Both the position numbers and the translations under genes were made by a program. From Sergeia podlipaevii (Eukaryota > Euglenozoa > Kinetoplastea > Trypanosomatida > Trypanosomatidae), in NCBI GenBank assembly GCA_030849805.1, contig JASANZ010002272.1:62001-126000 (forward strand): 64,000 bases of DNA, given 5' to 3'. The notes below the pieces were generated by a model. That model searched no databases. It saw only the letters and a list, made by a program, of their open reading frames with translations, and was not told the origin of the DNA. Below, one piece after another: positions 45,860 to 55,592 of the stretch. Each line of letters begins with the position of its first letter. Within the stretch, counting starts at the first letter, position 1.

Positions 45860-48800
45860 ATGCCCATACTCGACCAGTTAAATCAGACGCAGCAGCACTA
45901 CCCAACAGTGGATGCTGGCTCTCATTATTACATAGATATTGGCCCACCATCTAGCGAGAAGGATGCCACTGCGGATGAGGCAATGAATTCTGCAGGCAAA
46001 GATCGCAAAGGAACGTTGTCTAGTGAACTCAAAAAAGCCAAGGTGCCGAATGATGATAATGATGATGATAGTGACTCTACCACCGTTTATTCCTCTCCGT
46101 GCTCGTCGCCGCACTGTAGTGAAGGTGCTCCAGGAGAAGAAGAAGCATGCGTTTCCAGAATAAAAGTATCCCGCACAACGCCAGCTTTATTGGGCTCAAA
46201 CCTACATAGTATTATTACTGAGGCGGACCCAATCACGTTGAACACGCCAAGGAAGGACTCTAGTCACACTTGTGGCGGCAGCAGCGACAGTGCTGGCACT
46301 GCATCTGTGATGGACCCAGAGTCGTTGTCAGACAAGCAGAAGAAAAGTAAAGGGGAGGGTGGAGAGAAGGAGAAGGAAGCACACAACAAGTCCTCCATCT
46401 CATTTGTTAAAGACGCTCGCAAGCCGAGAGCGGCGCCAGGCACAGAACTGCCAGTAGATTCTTCTTTGAGCACGTCGCAGAAGCAGCAGCAGTCGTCTGC
46501 CCCGGGCGTGGTTGTCACCGCTCCTTCACATAACACCACCACTACAACTTCCTCGACGACGGGGAGGATTACGATTGATGTAGGCAATAGGAATATCCAC
46601 ACTGGAGGCGGCGACAGTATACAAGGGAGAAGTAAAACCACAAGTGGTAGTAGCAGCTGCAGCACTGGTGGCGAGGTGGAGGAGGACGCGGACTACGACG
46701 CGGAGGGGCAGGGAGGCGGAGATGGCGAAGGAAGCAGCAGCGACACTGAGCATGTCACTCGGCATCAGGATGACCGCTCTATCGTGGTGACGATGTCAGA
46801 TGTCGACATTGCTATGGCAAAGTTTGCCCTCCTGCAACAGCAACAGAGGCGTTATTACAACATCGGGAGACATCTTGCAAAGATGATGAAGAACCAGCAG
46901 GCCAGGCAAAAATGCAAGCGTGGTGCCTACTCGACCAACAGGACCCGCGGTCATGCAGGTCATGTAGATTCTTATTGCTACTACTGCGAAGATGAGAACG
47001 ACAAGACTGATGAAGCAGGCAGCAGTTTTCTTGAAAGCCATGGGGAAGAAGAAGAGTTGTATGCACAGTCGCGTGTGCGGGAAGTGGAGTCGCTTGTGGA
47101 GCAGTACCTTTGCACTTCGGGGTCTGCAGCAGCCCTTGCCCAGTTCCGTCTGCACCTGCCGATTGAGGAGAAGCTGCTGCGGACGCCAGAGAACACTGCG
47201 GTATTTGGTGCTCGTGTTTGTGCATGCAGCAATGACATTTTAACAACGGCCCCATGCAGCGCGAATTCTAGTGGCCGCGATAGCGTCAATGGACTCACGC
47301 GCGCGGATGAAGAACTGCTCGCACTTGACGCCGCTCGCCGTGCACGTTTTTTAGATGACACAGTCCCATGGCGGCCAGTGCGTTGGGAAAGTAGTCTTAC
47401 GCGCTTGGAGCCCATTGAACTCCCGAGAGAGTACAGGGTCATGCAGCATGCACGACGTCAAGAACTTCTCGTCAAAGGGAGTGTTGAAAGCATTCATCCA
47501 GGTAGTGGTGGTGGTGGCAGTGCTGTGGGCGATGTGAGTGGTGGGATGGCCATTCCTTCCGCTTTTGGGGGCTCTCTTAAGCTGCTGATGGAAACTATTA
47601 CTCTTAGCGAGGTGGATCCACCCTTCACCGCAACTGGTGCTGTCCCTGCAGCCAATAATACAAGTATGTTTTTGCTACTGGCCTCACTTTTTGTCGTCCC
47701 GGACGTACTTGTAGTGAAGTTCATTCGTATGTTTCGGAGCATCCGGCGCTGGCACGCACAGCACAACCTACAGCAGCATCAGCAGCAGCAGCAGCAGCAG
47801 GCTTACTCCTCTATGTCCTCCCCAACTGCCCTCCCCCATCTTTCTATCACAGATTTGGTGGAGCGCGCCGTCTACCTTGAACGCCGCGTTTTACAGTGTC
47901 TCACAGCATATTGCCGCGCTCACGAGGCGGACCTCACTGCCGACGTTTTGTGCCGCCTTGCATGCTTCATTGAGTCGTGCGGAGCTCAGGAAGGAGACAG
48001 CGCTCTCACTATACGCAACCCTCTTGTAGGTCTGTTTCCACGTGCACTCATAGAAGGTGGGGCGTGGCGTGATGGCGTGCTTGATCCGTGGCGACTGCGC
48101 CAACCAGTAGTAGCAGCTCACCAACAGCAGCAGTCATACTCGGGGTTCGCACAGTGGACTACCCCTCTACACGTCTCCTCCCCTTCCACTGTCAATAGTT
48201 TCTACTCACGCAGGCACTACCACCATCATGCATCACAGAGCCTGTCTGCTTCAGGCAGCCCAGGACTTGGTGACTTCTACCGCACATGCGCGCCATCACC
48301 ACCGCTGCCTCCTCTGCAGGCAGAAGTGGCGCAGGATCTCGCAGAGCTGGCGAACTTTGTGCAGTGTTTTGCTAAACACCACTACACGGTGGCGTCTGCA
48401 CCGGTAGAATGCGAGACGCGAGGAGCCCCTGCTGCCACTGCGAGTGGTGGTGGTACGCAGTGGCAATGCCTGCGGAGCACTGGGAAGCCACGTCGCCCGT
48501 TAGGTGCGCTTTACGTGCGAGGCAGCGATCGCAGCGGTGGTGGGGGATGCGAGGAGGGTGCGTTTGGCGAGATTGGCGCTACGCTATCAGAGGATGCTTT
48601 TTCTAATTGGGGTAGAGAAGATCAAAGTAATGGTAAGGCGGTTAGCATGGCAACTTTTCCTGACAAGGCATCAGCCTTTTACTTTGCTGCTACAAGACCG
48701 GACAGGTACTCCCAGGGGTCTACAAGGAATCAAGATAAGCAATCGTTACCGAAGGAACGTGCCGCGACCAGTTACTTATCCCTTTCGCCGGTGGATATCA

Positions 48801-49603
48801 GCGCACAACACTTCTCGGAGCAACTGTCGATTCTGTTCTTCAGTCTCTTCGCCTCTATCAACCTTCGCGAGCTGCTCAACACAAGCACCACGTGGCAGGA
48901 TCCACTCACTAAGAAGTGTGTGGCCTCGCGGTTTGAGGAGCTCACCCACTTTGCCCTCCAGGTACAGCTATGGTCAGCAGCAGTAATGGTGGTCGCGCCG
49001 CGCTGGTCTGATTGCTGTCAGGCGTGTGGCCACATGTTGGAAGTGTGCCGGGTGCTCTATGATCTGCAGTGCTATGAGGCAGCGGCAGCGGTGTTTGCTG
49101 GTCTCATGCACCCTGCTGTACAAGTACTACAGGCGCGATACGAAGAGGAGCACAGCAGCAGCGCCAGTGGTAGTGGTAGTGGTGGTAGTCAACAACAGCG
49201 CATGCTGAATGCAACCGAGTTGCGTGAACTAGATACACTACGGGAGTTAATGGATCCGTTTGCGTCCTACAGTCCTTCGTCTCTGAACTCTGTGTATGCG
49301 CGCGCGGCTGGCGACATGGACTCGCCCATGATACCGCTGTTGGCGCCGATCTTGGAAGTGCTTTATCGAATTGAGGAAAATCGAGGACCCACTGTATTTG
49401 TGCGCGATACGGACGGCCAGCGTGTGATTAACTGGACTAAAATTATGGCCATGGGGCGAGTTGCGACACTTTTGCTGAGATGCCAATCTCGCCCATACAA
49501 CTTTCCCATAGATCCTCAAATGCAGGAGTACCTGTGGTCTATTAAGCACCATCAGTGGACAGACGAGGCACTCGCCCGCATGGCGCGGCGTCAAAAGGGT
49601 TGA
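45860..49603 (+). CDS. Ras guanine nucleotide exchange factor (REM + CDC25 domains)
   Basis: 1247 residues, ATG 45860 to TGA 49603. RasGEFs catalyse GDP release from Ras-family GTPases. Residues 1 to about 320 are acidic, Ser-rich and disordered. Near 570-720 is a RasGEF_N/REM-like region (GGSLKLLMETITLSEVDPPF, SMFLLLASLFVVPDVLVVKF, then a helical stretch to LACFIESCG), interrupted by a poly-Gln run. Residues about 975-1235 match the CDC25 catalytic fold: VDISAQHFSEQLSILFFSLF, FEELTHFALQVQLWSA, ACGHMLEVCRVLYDLQCYEA, VFAGLMHPAVQVL, LRELMDPFASY, PMIPLLAPILEVLYRIEENR, INWTKIMAMGRVATLLLRCQ and PYNFPIDPQMQEYL. A roughly 250-residue linker separates the two domains. The substrate GTPase cannot be read from sequence. 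Confidence 0.87.
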   Translation: MPILDQLNQTQQHYPTVDAGSHYYIDIGPPSSEKDATADEAMNSAGKDRKGTLSSELKKAKVPNDDNDDDSDSTTVYSSPCSSPHCSEGAPGEEEACVSRIKVSRTTPALLGSNLHSIITEADPITLNTPRKDSSHTCGGSSDSAGTASVMDPESLSDKQKKSKGEGGEKEKEAHNKSSISFVKDARKPRAAPGTELPVDSSLSTSQKQQQSSAPGVVVTAPSHNTTTTTSSTTGRITIDVGNRNIHTGGGDSIQGRSKTTSGSSSCSTGGEVEEDADYDAEGQGGGDGEGSSSDTEHVTRHQDDRSIVVTMSDVDIAMAKFALLQQQQRRYYNIGRHLAKMMKNQQARQKCKRGAYSTNRTRGHAGHVDSYCYYCEDENDKTDEAGSSFLESHGEEEELYAQSRVREVESLVEQYLCTSGSAAALAQFRLHLPIEEKLLRTPENTAVFGARVCACSNDILTTAPCSANSSGRDSVNGLTRADEELLALDAARRARFLDDTVPWRPVRWESSLTRLEPIELPREYRVMQHARRQELLVKGSVESIHPGSGGGGSAVGDVSGGMAIPSAFGGSLKLLMETITLSEVDPPFTATGAVPAANNTSMFLLLASLFVVPDVLVVKFIRMFRSIRRWHAQHNLQQHQQQQQQQAYSSMSSPTALPHLSITDLVERAVYLERRVLQCLTAYCRAHEADLTADVLCRLACFIESCGAQEGDSALTIRNPLVGLFPRALIEGGAWRDGVLDPWRLRQPVVAAHQQQQSYSGFAQWTTPLHVSSPSTVNSFYSRRHYHHHASQSLSASGSPGLGDFYRTCAPSPPLPPLQAEVAQDLAELANFVQCFAKHHYTVASAPVECETRGAPAATASGGGTQWQCLRSTGKPRRPLGALYVRGSDRSGGGGCEEGAFGEIGATLSEDAFSNWGREDQSNGKAVSMATFPDKASAFYFAATRPDRYSQGSTRNQDKQSLPKERAATSYLSLSPVDISAQHFSEQLSILFFSLFASINLRELLNTSTTWQDPLTKKCVASRFEELTHFALQVQLWSAAVMVVAPRWSDCCQACGHMLEVCRVLYDLQCYEAAAAVFAGLMHPAVQVLQARYEEEHSSSASGSGSGGSQQQRMLNATELRELDTLRELMDPFASYSPSSLNSVYARAAGDMDSPMIPLLAPILEVLYRIEENRGPTVFVRDTDGQRVINWTKIMAMGRVATLLLRCQSRPYNFPIDPQMQEYLWSIKHHQWTDEALARMARRQKG

Positions 49604-50257
49604 ACGAAAAAAAAAATATCCGTATATTTGCATTGTTGTTTTTCATTTTTTTATTGAACACACAAATACACAAAATTTAAAGCTGAAAACACAAAAAAAG
49701 ATAAGAAGAAATCATTTATTCTCCACCATGGAGGAACTGAGATATACAGTGGATTTCTTTTTTTTTTTCCTGACATCTTGCGCATGGTATCGTTCTCAGG
49801 GTGTTTTTAATCTATATCTTCACGTATTACTTTTTTTTTCTTTTTTTTTTCTTTTTCTTTGTTTTGTTTGTTTGTTTGCGTACGCAATACATCCTTTCTA
49901 TAAAGATAAAAGCTACACAACTTACATTGAGCATTCACACATCTACCCTTTTTTTTTCCGACGTTGCTGAATTTTGTGAATATTTTTTTTTCTTTTGTGT
50001 GTGTGTGTGTGTGTGTGTGTTTGTTGCGTGTGTGATTGTACTGAGGAAGCTCTCATTACGTATTATTGCCTTTTCCCATCTCCCCTCTTACGTTTTGGGT
50101 TTTCTGTTGCATACACCAATACTACTTTCCTTTCCTGAAAGGAAAAGGAAAGAGACTTGGGTAATAGTTATTGCGCAGAAGACAGGTGTCACTTACTCAC
50201 TTTCTAGACATATATATTTGATCCCTGCGTGTGTGTGCGTGTGTAGATAAAGATACG
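49604..50257. other. Spacer with TG repeat
   Basis: No gene seen. T-runs and (GT)12 at 49996-50020; pyrimidine-rich stretch near 50069-50090. Confidence 0.65.
49996..50020. repeat. (GT)12 microsatellite
   Basis: Uninterrupted TG/GT run in the spacer between the RasGEF and MEX67 genes. Confidence 0.88.
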
Positions 50258-52084
50258 ATGTCCCACCCATACAAGAAGAACAAAGGCGGTCCTGGAAAGA
50301 AGCCCACCAACACCCCGTGCAAGTTCTTTCAACGCGGCAACTGCTCCAACAATCGATGTCCGTATCTGCACGTCCGCGGGAGCAATGCACCAGGCGGCGG
50401 CAGCAATGGAAGTAGTGGTGGTGGGGACAAAGGGGCCGCGGGCACCACAGGCGTAATTGCAACTATGCTGAAGCTCTTTTTTGAAAAGCAGCAAAGTGCT
50501 ATTTTTGACTCGCAGCGTGGGCTGCTTAACTTATCAGGGCTGCTCAGTCGCTACGAGGATTTAAAGGAGGTGGCCACCAGTGTGAACTTTAACACGCGGA
50601 CCTTCTCTGTGGCGCTCTGCACGTGCATTCGCAACCTCATCGTGCCACCGCCTCAGATTCTGTGTCTAGACGATAACAATATCACCTCGACCCATCATCT
50701 ATGTGTAGCGCTAGTGGAGGCGGACATTCACCTTGCCATCAAGTGCATATCCTTCAAAGATAATCAAATCAAAAGTACTGATGTTGCCCAGGAGCTGAAA
50801 GAATTCAAGAATCTCATTGAAGTGAACCTGGTGGGCAACCCGGTCACTGAGCTCTCTGAGTACAAGCCGCGATTTAAGAAATACCTGCCCTCGCTTATGG
50901 GGTTAGACGGAATGTCACTTGTTGCTGCGCCGCTGCAGCTTCCCTGGCCACGCTTTATCAGCACCTCGAGCATCGACGCCGATGGCAACGCAAACAACCC
51001 GGAGAGTGTCCTTGACGCCACACAGCAGAATATTTGGCAGTTTGTGAAGACGCAACTAATAGACCCACTGGAGCGCGATCCTTCGAGTGGCGTGCTCGCT
51101 GGCGTGGACGCGGTCTCAGATTCTTATGGTCTGCACTCTGTGCTGACACTGTGCCTGTCGTGCCCAGAGGCAGCAGTGACCACGCCAAAGCCCGGATCTG
51201 CTGGTAATTCCGCGGCCGCGGCGCAGCGCAACGTTGTGCGCGAGATTGTTGGCTTTCGTCTCCGCCAGACGGAAGGCAACCATAATGTCCTGTTAGGTGT
51301 GAAGTCCTCACAGGTGGCCGTTGGCCGCACGAAGGTGTGTGCACAGCTGGAGCACTGGCTCTATCCTAGAAACTTTAGCACCTCTCACTACATCTCTGGG
51401 AGCCCGAATGTGGTGGTCCTGGATAACAACGGTCTGGGGCCTAACCCGAGCGTGGTCATGAAGGTCCCCATTTCTGTAGTGACCATGCATGGTGTTATGA
51501 TTTGGCTCAACAACACTGTTGGGGGTGCAGGTAGCAGCACCAGCAGAAGTGATGTGTCGTCTATGCGGGGATCTGTAGTGATCAAGCGGAACTTTGCGCG
51601 CACGCTAACTGTTTCTACGGGTGACGCTGGTCGCTGGCAGGTGATCAATGACATGGTCACGCTTTACCCTTTTGTTGACGCTGGCACGGACTCTGCCTCT
51701 GCTGGTACTACAGAAGAAAACTGGCTACTTCGGGATGTGAGGCCGTATAACGTGATCTTTACGCCTGCCTCGGACCCAAACCGTGCTACTCGTCTTGGAC
51801 GCAAGTTCCGCGTGCCGGAGACTGTCGTGAGCACACTCTGTCGCTATGTAGGGCATGACATGGAGCTCTTTACCATTCTTGCTGATCTTGGTGGAGTTCC
51901 GATTGAAACGTTTGAGTCGTGTGCTGCAATGGTTGACATGAACCCACTCGCGAGCGTTTTCCTGTGCCGTCTCGGTAATAAGTTTGGCGTGGAGCCCTCT
52001 GTGGGAGTTCAGATGCTTCGGCAATTTGGCTTTAATTGGGTGGAGCTCGAGCAAGCCGCGATGGCGGCACAGCAGCAGCAGTAG
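50258..52084 (+). CDS. MEX67: mRNA export receptor MEX67 with N-terminal CCCH finger
   Basis: 608 residues, ATG 50258 to TAG 52084. The frame is open 27 nt further upstream, but only through a GTG. MEX67/NXF1 carries mRNPs through the nuclear pore. The N-terminus holds a CCCH zinc finger (C21, C29, C34, H38; spacing 7-4-3), known from trypanosome MEX67 and absent from yeast and animal orthologues. A Gly/Ser linker follows, then leucine-rich repeats at about 128-222 (ILCLDDNNITSTHHL, CISFKDNQIKSTDVAQEL, LIEVNLVGNPVTEL), a region of about 255-510 where the NTF2-like domain belongs, and a C-terminal helical region (FGVEPSVGVQMLRQFGFNWV) compatible with a UBA/TAP-C-like module. Gene order MEX67-(eRF1)-PGK-like-flabarin resembles what I recall of other trypanosomatids. 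Confidence 0.87.
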   Translation: MSHPYKKNKGGPGKKPTNTPCKFFQRGNCSNNRCPYLHVRGSNAPGGGSNGSSGGGDKGAAGTTGVIATMLKLFFEKQQSAIFDSQRGLLNLSGLLSRYEDLKEVATSVNFNTRTFSVALCTCIRNLIVPPPQILCLDDNNITSTHHLCVALVEADIHLAIKCISFKDNQIKSTDVAQELKEFKNLIEVNLVGNPVTELSEYKPRFKKYLPSLMGLDGMSLVAAPLQLPWPRFISTSSIDADGNANNPESVLDATQQNIWQFVKTQLIDPLERDPSSGVLAGVDAVSDSYGLHSVLTLCLSCPEAAVTTPKPGSAGNSAAAAQRNVVREIVGFRLRQTEGNHNVLLGVKSSQVAVGRTKVCAQLEHWLYPRNFSTSHYISGSPNVVVLDNNGLGPNPSVVMKVPISVVTMHGVMIWLNNTVGGAGSSTSRSDVSSMRGSVVIKRNFARTLTVSTGDAGRWQVINDMVTLYPFVDAGTDSASAGTTEENWLLRDVRPYNVIFTPASDPNRATRLGRKFRVPETVVSTLCRYVGHDMELFTILADLGGVPIETFESCAAMVDMNPLASVFLCRLGNKFGVEPSVGVQMLRQFGFNWVELEQAAMAAQQQQ

Positions 52085-52678
52085 CAGTAGCGGTAGTAGT
52101 AAGTAAGTGATAGTTTTTCTTCATCTCTCTGTCTCCCTATAGAGGGTCTTTCTACAAGCAAAGGAAGACAAGCGGCACTGCTTAAATAAAAGTAAGCGTG
52201 TGTTTCCCATTGCGGAGCAGGAGGGAATGAGAGGAGGGGGGAGAGAAACTGTTTATACATTAAAGTGTAAGGCACTCTCTTGTAAGATTTCAGTGCATTA
52301 TTTTTGAGCTGTAACGTGTGTGTATGTCGATTAAGCTGAGGAAGTATATAAATGCAGTCACACCCAAACAAAAGGACTGCATTAGACCCTAATAATAAGA
52401 GCTATGCATGCTGAAAACGTTAAAGATAAATGTTTTTTCGATGTGCTGTCGTGTTAAATTGATACTAATATGATTATTCAGCAAAGCATGAATTCTTCGA
52501 ATACAGTTGCACTAGGACCTGAACCTTCTCACATGTTTTCTTAAAAATATATAAATTAATTCTTTTGACTACCTATTTTTTTGTTGGTTTATTGTGATAG
52601 TTTTAGGTTGTACAACTGCAATACACACATAACTATATATATATTTTTTTAAGAAAAAAGAACACATAAATACGAAAG
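52085..52678. other. Spacer
   Basis: No gene seen. AT-rich, with T7 followed by AAGA6 directly before the eRF1 start. Confidence 0.6.
52644..52653 (+). promoter_or_regulatory. Candidate SL acceptor for eRF1
   Basis: Seven T followed by AAG with AG at 52652-52653. The predicted leader is 25 nt. The pyrimidine tract is short, so an upstream site is possible. Confidence 0.35.
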
Positions 52679-54043
52679 ATGACAAGTAAGCCGGCGGAAC
52701 TTACGGATGCAGAGAAGACCATTGAGCGGTACAAGGTCAAGAAGCTCATTCAGATGTTAGAGTCTGCGCGCGGTATGGGTACGAGTGTTATCAGCGTCTA
52801 CATGACACCCAAGGAGCAGATTGCTGGTATGGTGACAAAGCTCAACAACGAGTACGGCACGGCGTCCAACATTAAGTCCCACACGAACAAGCTGAGCGTG
52901 CAGTCTGCCATTACTGCCGCTCTTGCTCGCCTCAAGCAGTTCAACCGCGTGCCCACGAACGGTCTCCTGCTCTACTCTGGTACTGTCCTGACTGCTGATA
53001 ACAAGGAGAAGAAACTGACCATGGACATTGAGCCCTTCAAGGCTGTCTCTCGCTCCCTTTATCTGTGCGACAACCGCTTCCACACCGAGGAGCTTAAGCG
53101 CATGCTCGAGTCGGATGACAAGTTTGGCTTTATTATTATGGACGGTAGCGGCACGACGTACGCCACGGTATGCGGCGACGTGAAGGAGAAGCTCGGGTCC
53201 TTCACAGTGGAGCTGCCCAAGAAGCACGGCCGTGGTGGTCAGTCTAAGAACCGTTTTGGACGTATTCGCATGGAGCGTCGTCACAACTACGTGCGCAAGG
53301 TGGCCGAGAACGCTGTCAGCTACTTCATCACCAATGACCGTCCCAACATTCGAGGTCTAGTGCTTGCTGGTTCCGCTGATTTTAAGGAGGTGCTTTATCT
53401 ATCCGATCTTTTTGACCCACGTCTCAAGGAGGTGGTGGTGAAGGTGGTGGATGTCGCCCATCCTGGTGATGTCGGCCTCAACCAGGCCATCGATCTGTCT
53501 GCGGATGCTCTCTCCGGCGTCAAGCTTGTGCAGGAGAAGAAGCTTCTCCAGACCTTCTTTGATCAAATCGCGCTGGACACGCAGCAGTACTGCTTCGGTG
53601 TGAACGATACCATGCGCTGCTTGGAGGCCGGTGCTGTAGAGACGCTCATCTGCTTTGAGGATCTCGACATGGAGCGCTTCACCATTACCAAAAATAAAGG
53701 TTCCGATGACGAGGTGGTGGAGGTGCACCTCATGACCAGGGAGGAGGCGGCACGCAAGAACATCCACGAGCAGGAGGCCGGCAAGGCTCAGAACGAGATT
53801 GCGGAGGAGAACTTTGTGGACTGGCTCGCGCTCAACTATACCAAGTTCGGCTGCACGCTTGAGCTTATTAGCGACCGCAGTCAGGAGGGTACCCAGTTTG
53901 TGCGCGGCTTCGGTGGTATCGGTGGCGTCCTTCGGTACAAGATGGATGTCCTGGCTCTCCGAGAGCACGACAAGAAGGAGGACGCCGATGAGCGCATTGC
54001 TGCCAACAATGAAGACTACGACTTTGACGATGACTTCATGTAA
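52679..54043 (+). CDS. ERF1: Peptide chain release factor 1 (eRF1)
   Basis: 454 residues, ATG 52679 to TAA 54043, standard eRF1 length. It recognises all three stop codons in the ribosomal A site and triggers peptide release with eRF3. Domain 1 has ASNIKS (N64-S67) and YLCDNRF, the NIKS and YxCxxxF decoding motifs. Domain 2 has KKHGRGGQS, with catalytic G186-G187-Q188. Domain 3 runs from about 285 (GLVLAGSADFKEVLYLSD, GVNDTMRCLEAGAVETLICF) to FVRGFGGIGGVLRYKMD and an acidic tail DYDFDDDFM. Nothing at the decoding motifs suggests stop-codon reassignment, consistent with the mixture of TAA, TAG and TGA ending genes here. High-GC, biased codons suggest strong expression. Confidence 0.97.
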   Translation: MTSKPAELTDAEKTIERYKVKKLIQMLESARGMGTSVISVYMTPKEQIAGMVTKLNNEYGTASNIKSHTNKLSVQSAITAALARLKQFNRVPTNGLLLYSGTVLTADNKEKKLTMDIEPFKAVSRSLYLCDNRFHTEELKRMLESDDKFGFIIMDGSGTTYATVCGDVKEKLGSFTVELPKKHGRGGQSKNRFGRIRMERRHNYVRKVAENAVSYFITNDRPNIRGLVLAGSADFKEVLYLSDLFDPRLKEVVVKVVDVAHPGDVGLNQAIDLSADALSGVKLVQEKKLLQTFFDQIALDTQQYCFGVNDTMRCLEAGAVETLICFEDLDMERFTITKNKGSDDEVVEVHLMTREEAARKNIHEQEAGKAQNEIAEENFVDWLALNYTKFGCTLELISDRSQEGTQFVRGFGGIGGVLRYKMDVLALREHDKKEDADERIAANNEDYDFDDDFM

Positions 54044-55441
54044 AAGTGGGACTAGGTAGTTGGAGTCACCCATGGCCTGAAATCGTTGGCAAAGTTCTTC
54101 ATTTTTTGTTGCCCTTCATCACTTTCTTCATGCTGTGCTTGATTAATTTTTCTCTTAATGTCGTTGTTTCTTTAGTTGTTTTTTTCGGTTTGAGCGTTGT
54201 TGTTGTTGTGGATTGTCTTCGTTTGCTGCTGTTGTACGTTCCTTTTACAGATGCCAAACTTTCCTTCTCTCAGTATTTTTTTTTTTTTTTGCTTTGTGTA
54301 TGCCCAAGTATGTGATTGTCTTGGGTACTCTTGAGGATTTTGGATAATTTGCAAGAGGAAAAATGTTGGTGTGGAACTGCTTGAAACATTTTTTTTTTGT
54401 TTTTCTTTCTGTCGTTTTCTATCTTAGAGAAAGACAGGCTTGGCTATACTTATCTTTTCTCTTTTTACTACGACATCCCAAGAAGAAGTTTGGAGAACTG
54501 TAGTCCGAAAAGAGAACAAGAAAAATATAAAACAGAAACTAAGAACTGAAAAAGGGAGAAAAAAAAGTGTGCAACGCTTACTCTTTAAAATGTGAGCGAA
54601 CAACCACGTGCGTGCGTACCAAACCGTGTTAAATGATTCTATTTTTACTAAGTACTTTCATGCGTCGAAGGACCTAACATAAAACTTTTATTGTACCACT
54701 AAAAAGAAGAGAAATGGGGTTGCAGTATTCCAACATACTTTACAGTTTTGTGAGTATGAGGATAGCTGGCACTGTGTCTCCTTTTGCTCTTATCTCTTTA
54801 GTCATGTGGCATTGCTCATTATTGTATGTATCTGGCAATAGAAACAACACCTACTACGAATTGCTTTCAACCATTTTTCTTTTACATTTTTGTTAAGTAC
54901 ATGTCTTTCTCTCTTTTCTGCCCCTTTTTTCTCTTGCATTTTTTTTTTTTGTGTGTGTGTGTCTGTTTCTGTTGCTGCTAAGAAACAACGCTCAAGCTGC
55001 TACTAGGCACGCTTACATAGTACACATATCCCCCACGTATTCCACACCCTTTTTTTTATCAAAGGCAGAAAAATTATCTGCAAGAACGAAAAGGAAAACA
55101 TATCCCCACTCAGGTACACATAATCATTACTATTCTGCAGCTGTTAAAAATTGGTGCGAGGGGTGACAAAAGCAAAAGAAATTCAAATTACTTACTCAAG
55201 ATTACAAAAAAAAAAAAAACGCCCTCCTGAGAAAAATACATTTTATTATTCATTGTTATACACACACACATATACATACGAAAAGTCATTTTTTTTATTC
55301 CAATTTATATAGTGATTTTTTTGTTTTTTTTTAAAAAGCAGAAATACAAAGCATTCACGTACGAACAGTTGAATAAAAGCACACACAAACACACACTATA
55401 ATAACAAAGGGAAAAGAAAATAGGCAGTTACTAAGAAGTAA

Positions 55442-55473
55442 TCTTTTTCTTCTTCTTTTTTTTTCTGTAATAG
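55442..55473 (+). promoter_or_regulatory. Likely SL trans-splice acceptor for the PGK-like gene
   Basis: A T/C tract at 55442-55466 is followed by AATAG with AG at 55472-55473. The predicted leader is 119 nt and holds no ATG. Confidence 0.6.
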
Positions 55474-55532
55474 AATTTGTCAAGAAAAGCTGCCTACATA
55501 TATATATAGATATATATATACTTATTTATTTT

Positions 55533-55552
55533 TTGATTGATTGATTGATTGA
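55533..55552. repeat. (TTGA)5 tandem repeat
   Basis: Five perfect TTGA units in the predicted leader of the PGK-like gene. The TTGs keep its frame open upstream, but ATG 55593 is the credible start. Confidence 0.8.
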
Positions 55553-55592
55553 TTTATTGATAACGTACGTGCAAAGAAGCAAGCAGGCAAAC

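Larger units (their letters stand above)
54044..55592. other. Long spacer before the PGK-like gene
   Basis: 1.5 kb with no convincing gene. T-runs, A-run at 55205-55219, TA-rich patches and a (TTGA)5 repeat at 55533-55552. A short ATG frame at 54714 was considered and not accepted. Confidence 0.6.

Noticed and set aside
52757..53284. Minus-strand open frame opposite eRF1
   Set aside because: Shadow of strongly biased codons in eRF1.
54714..54896. 60-codon ATG frame starting MGLQYSNIL with a hydrophobic stretch
   Set aside because: AT-level composition like the spacer, no GC rise and no clear acceptor in front; kept only as a remote possibility.
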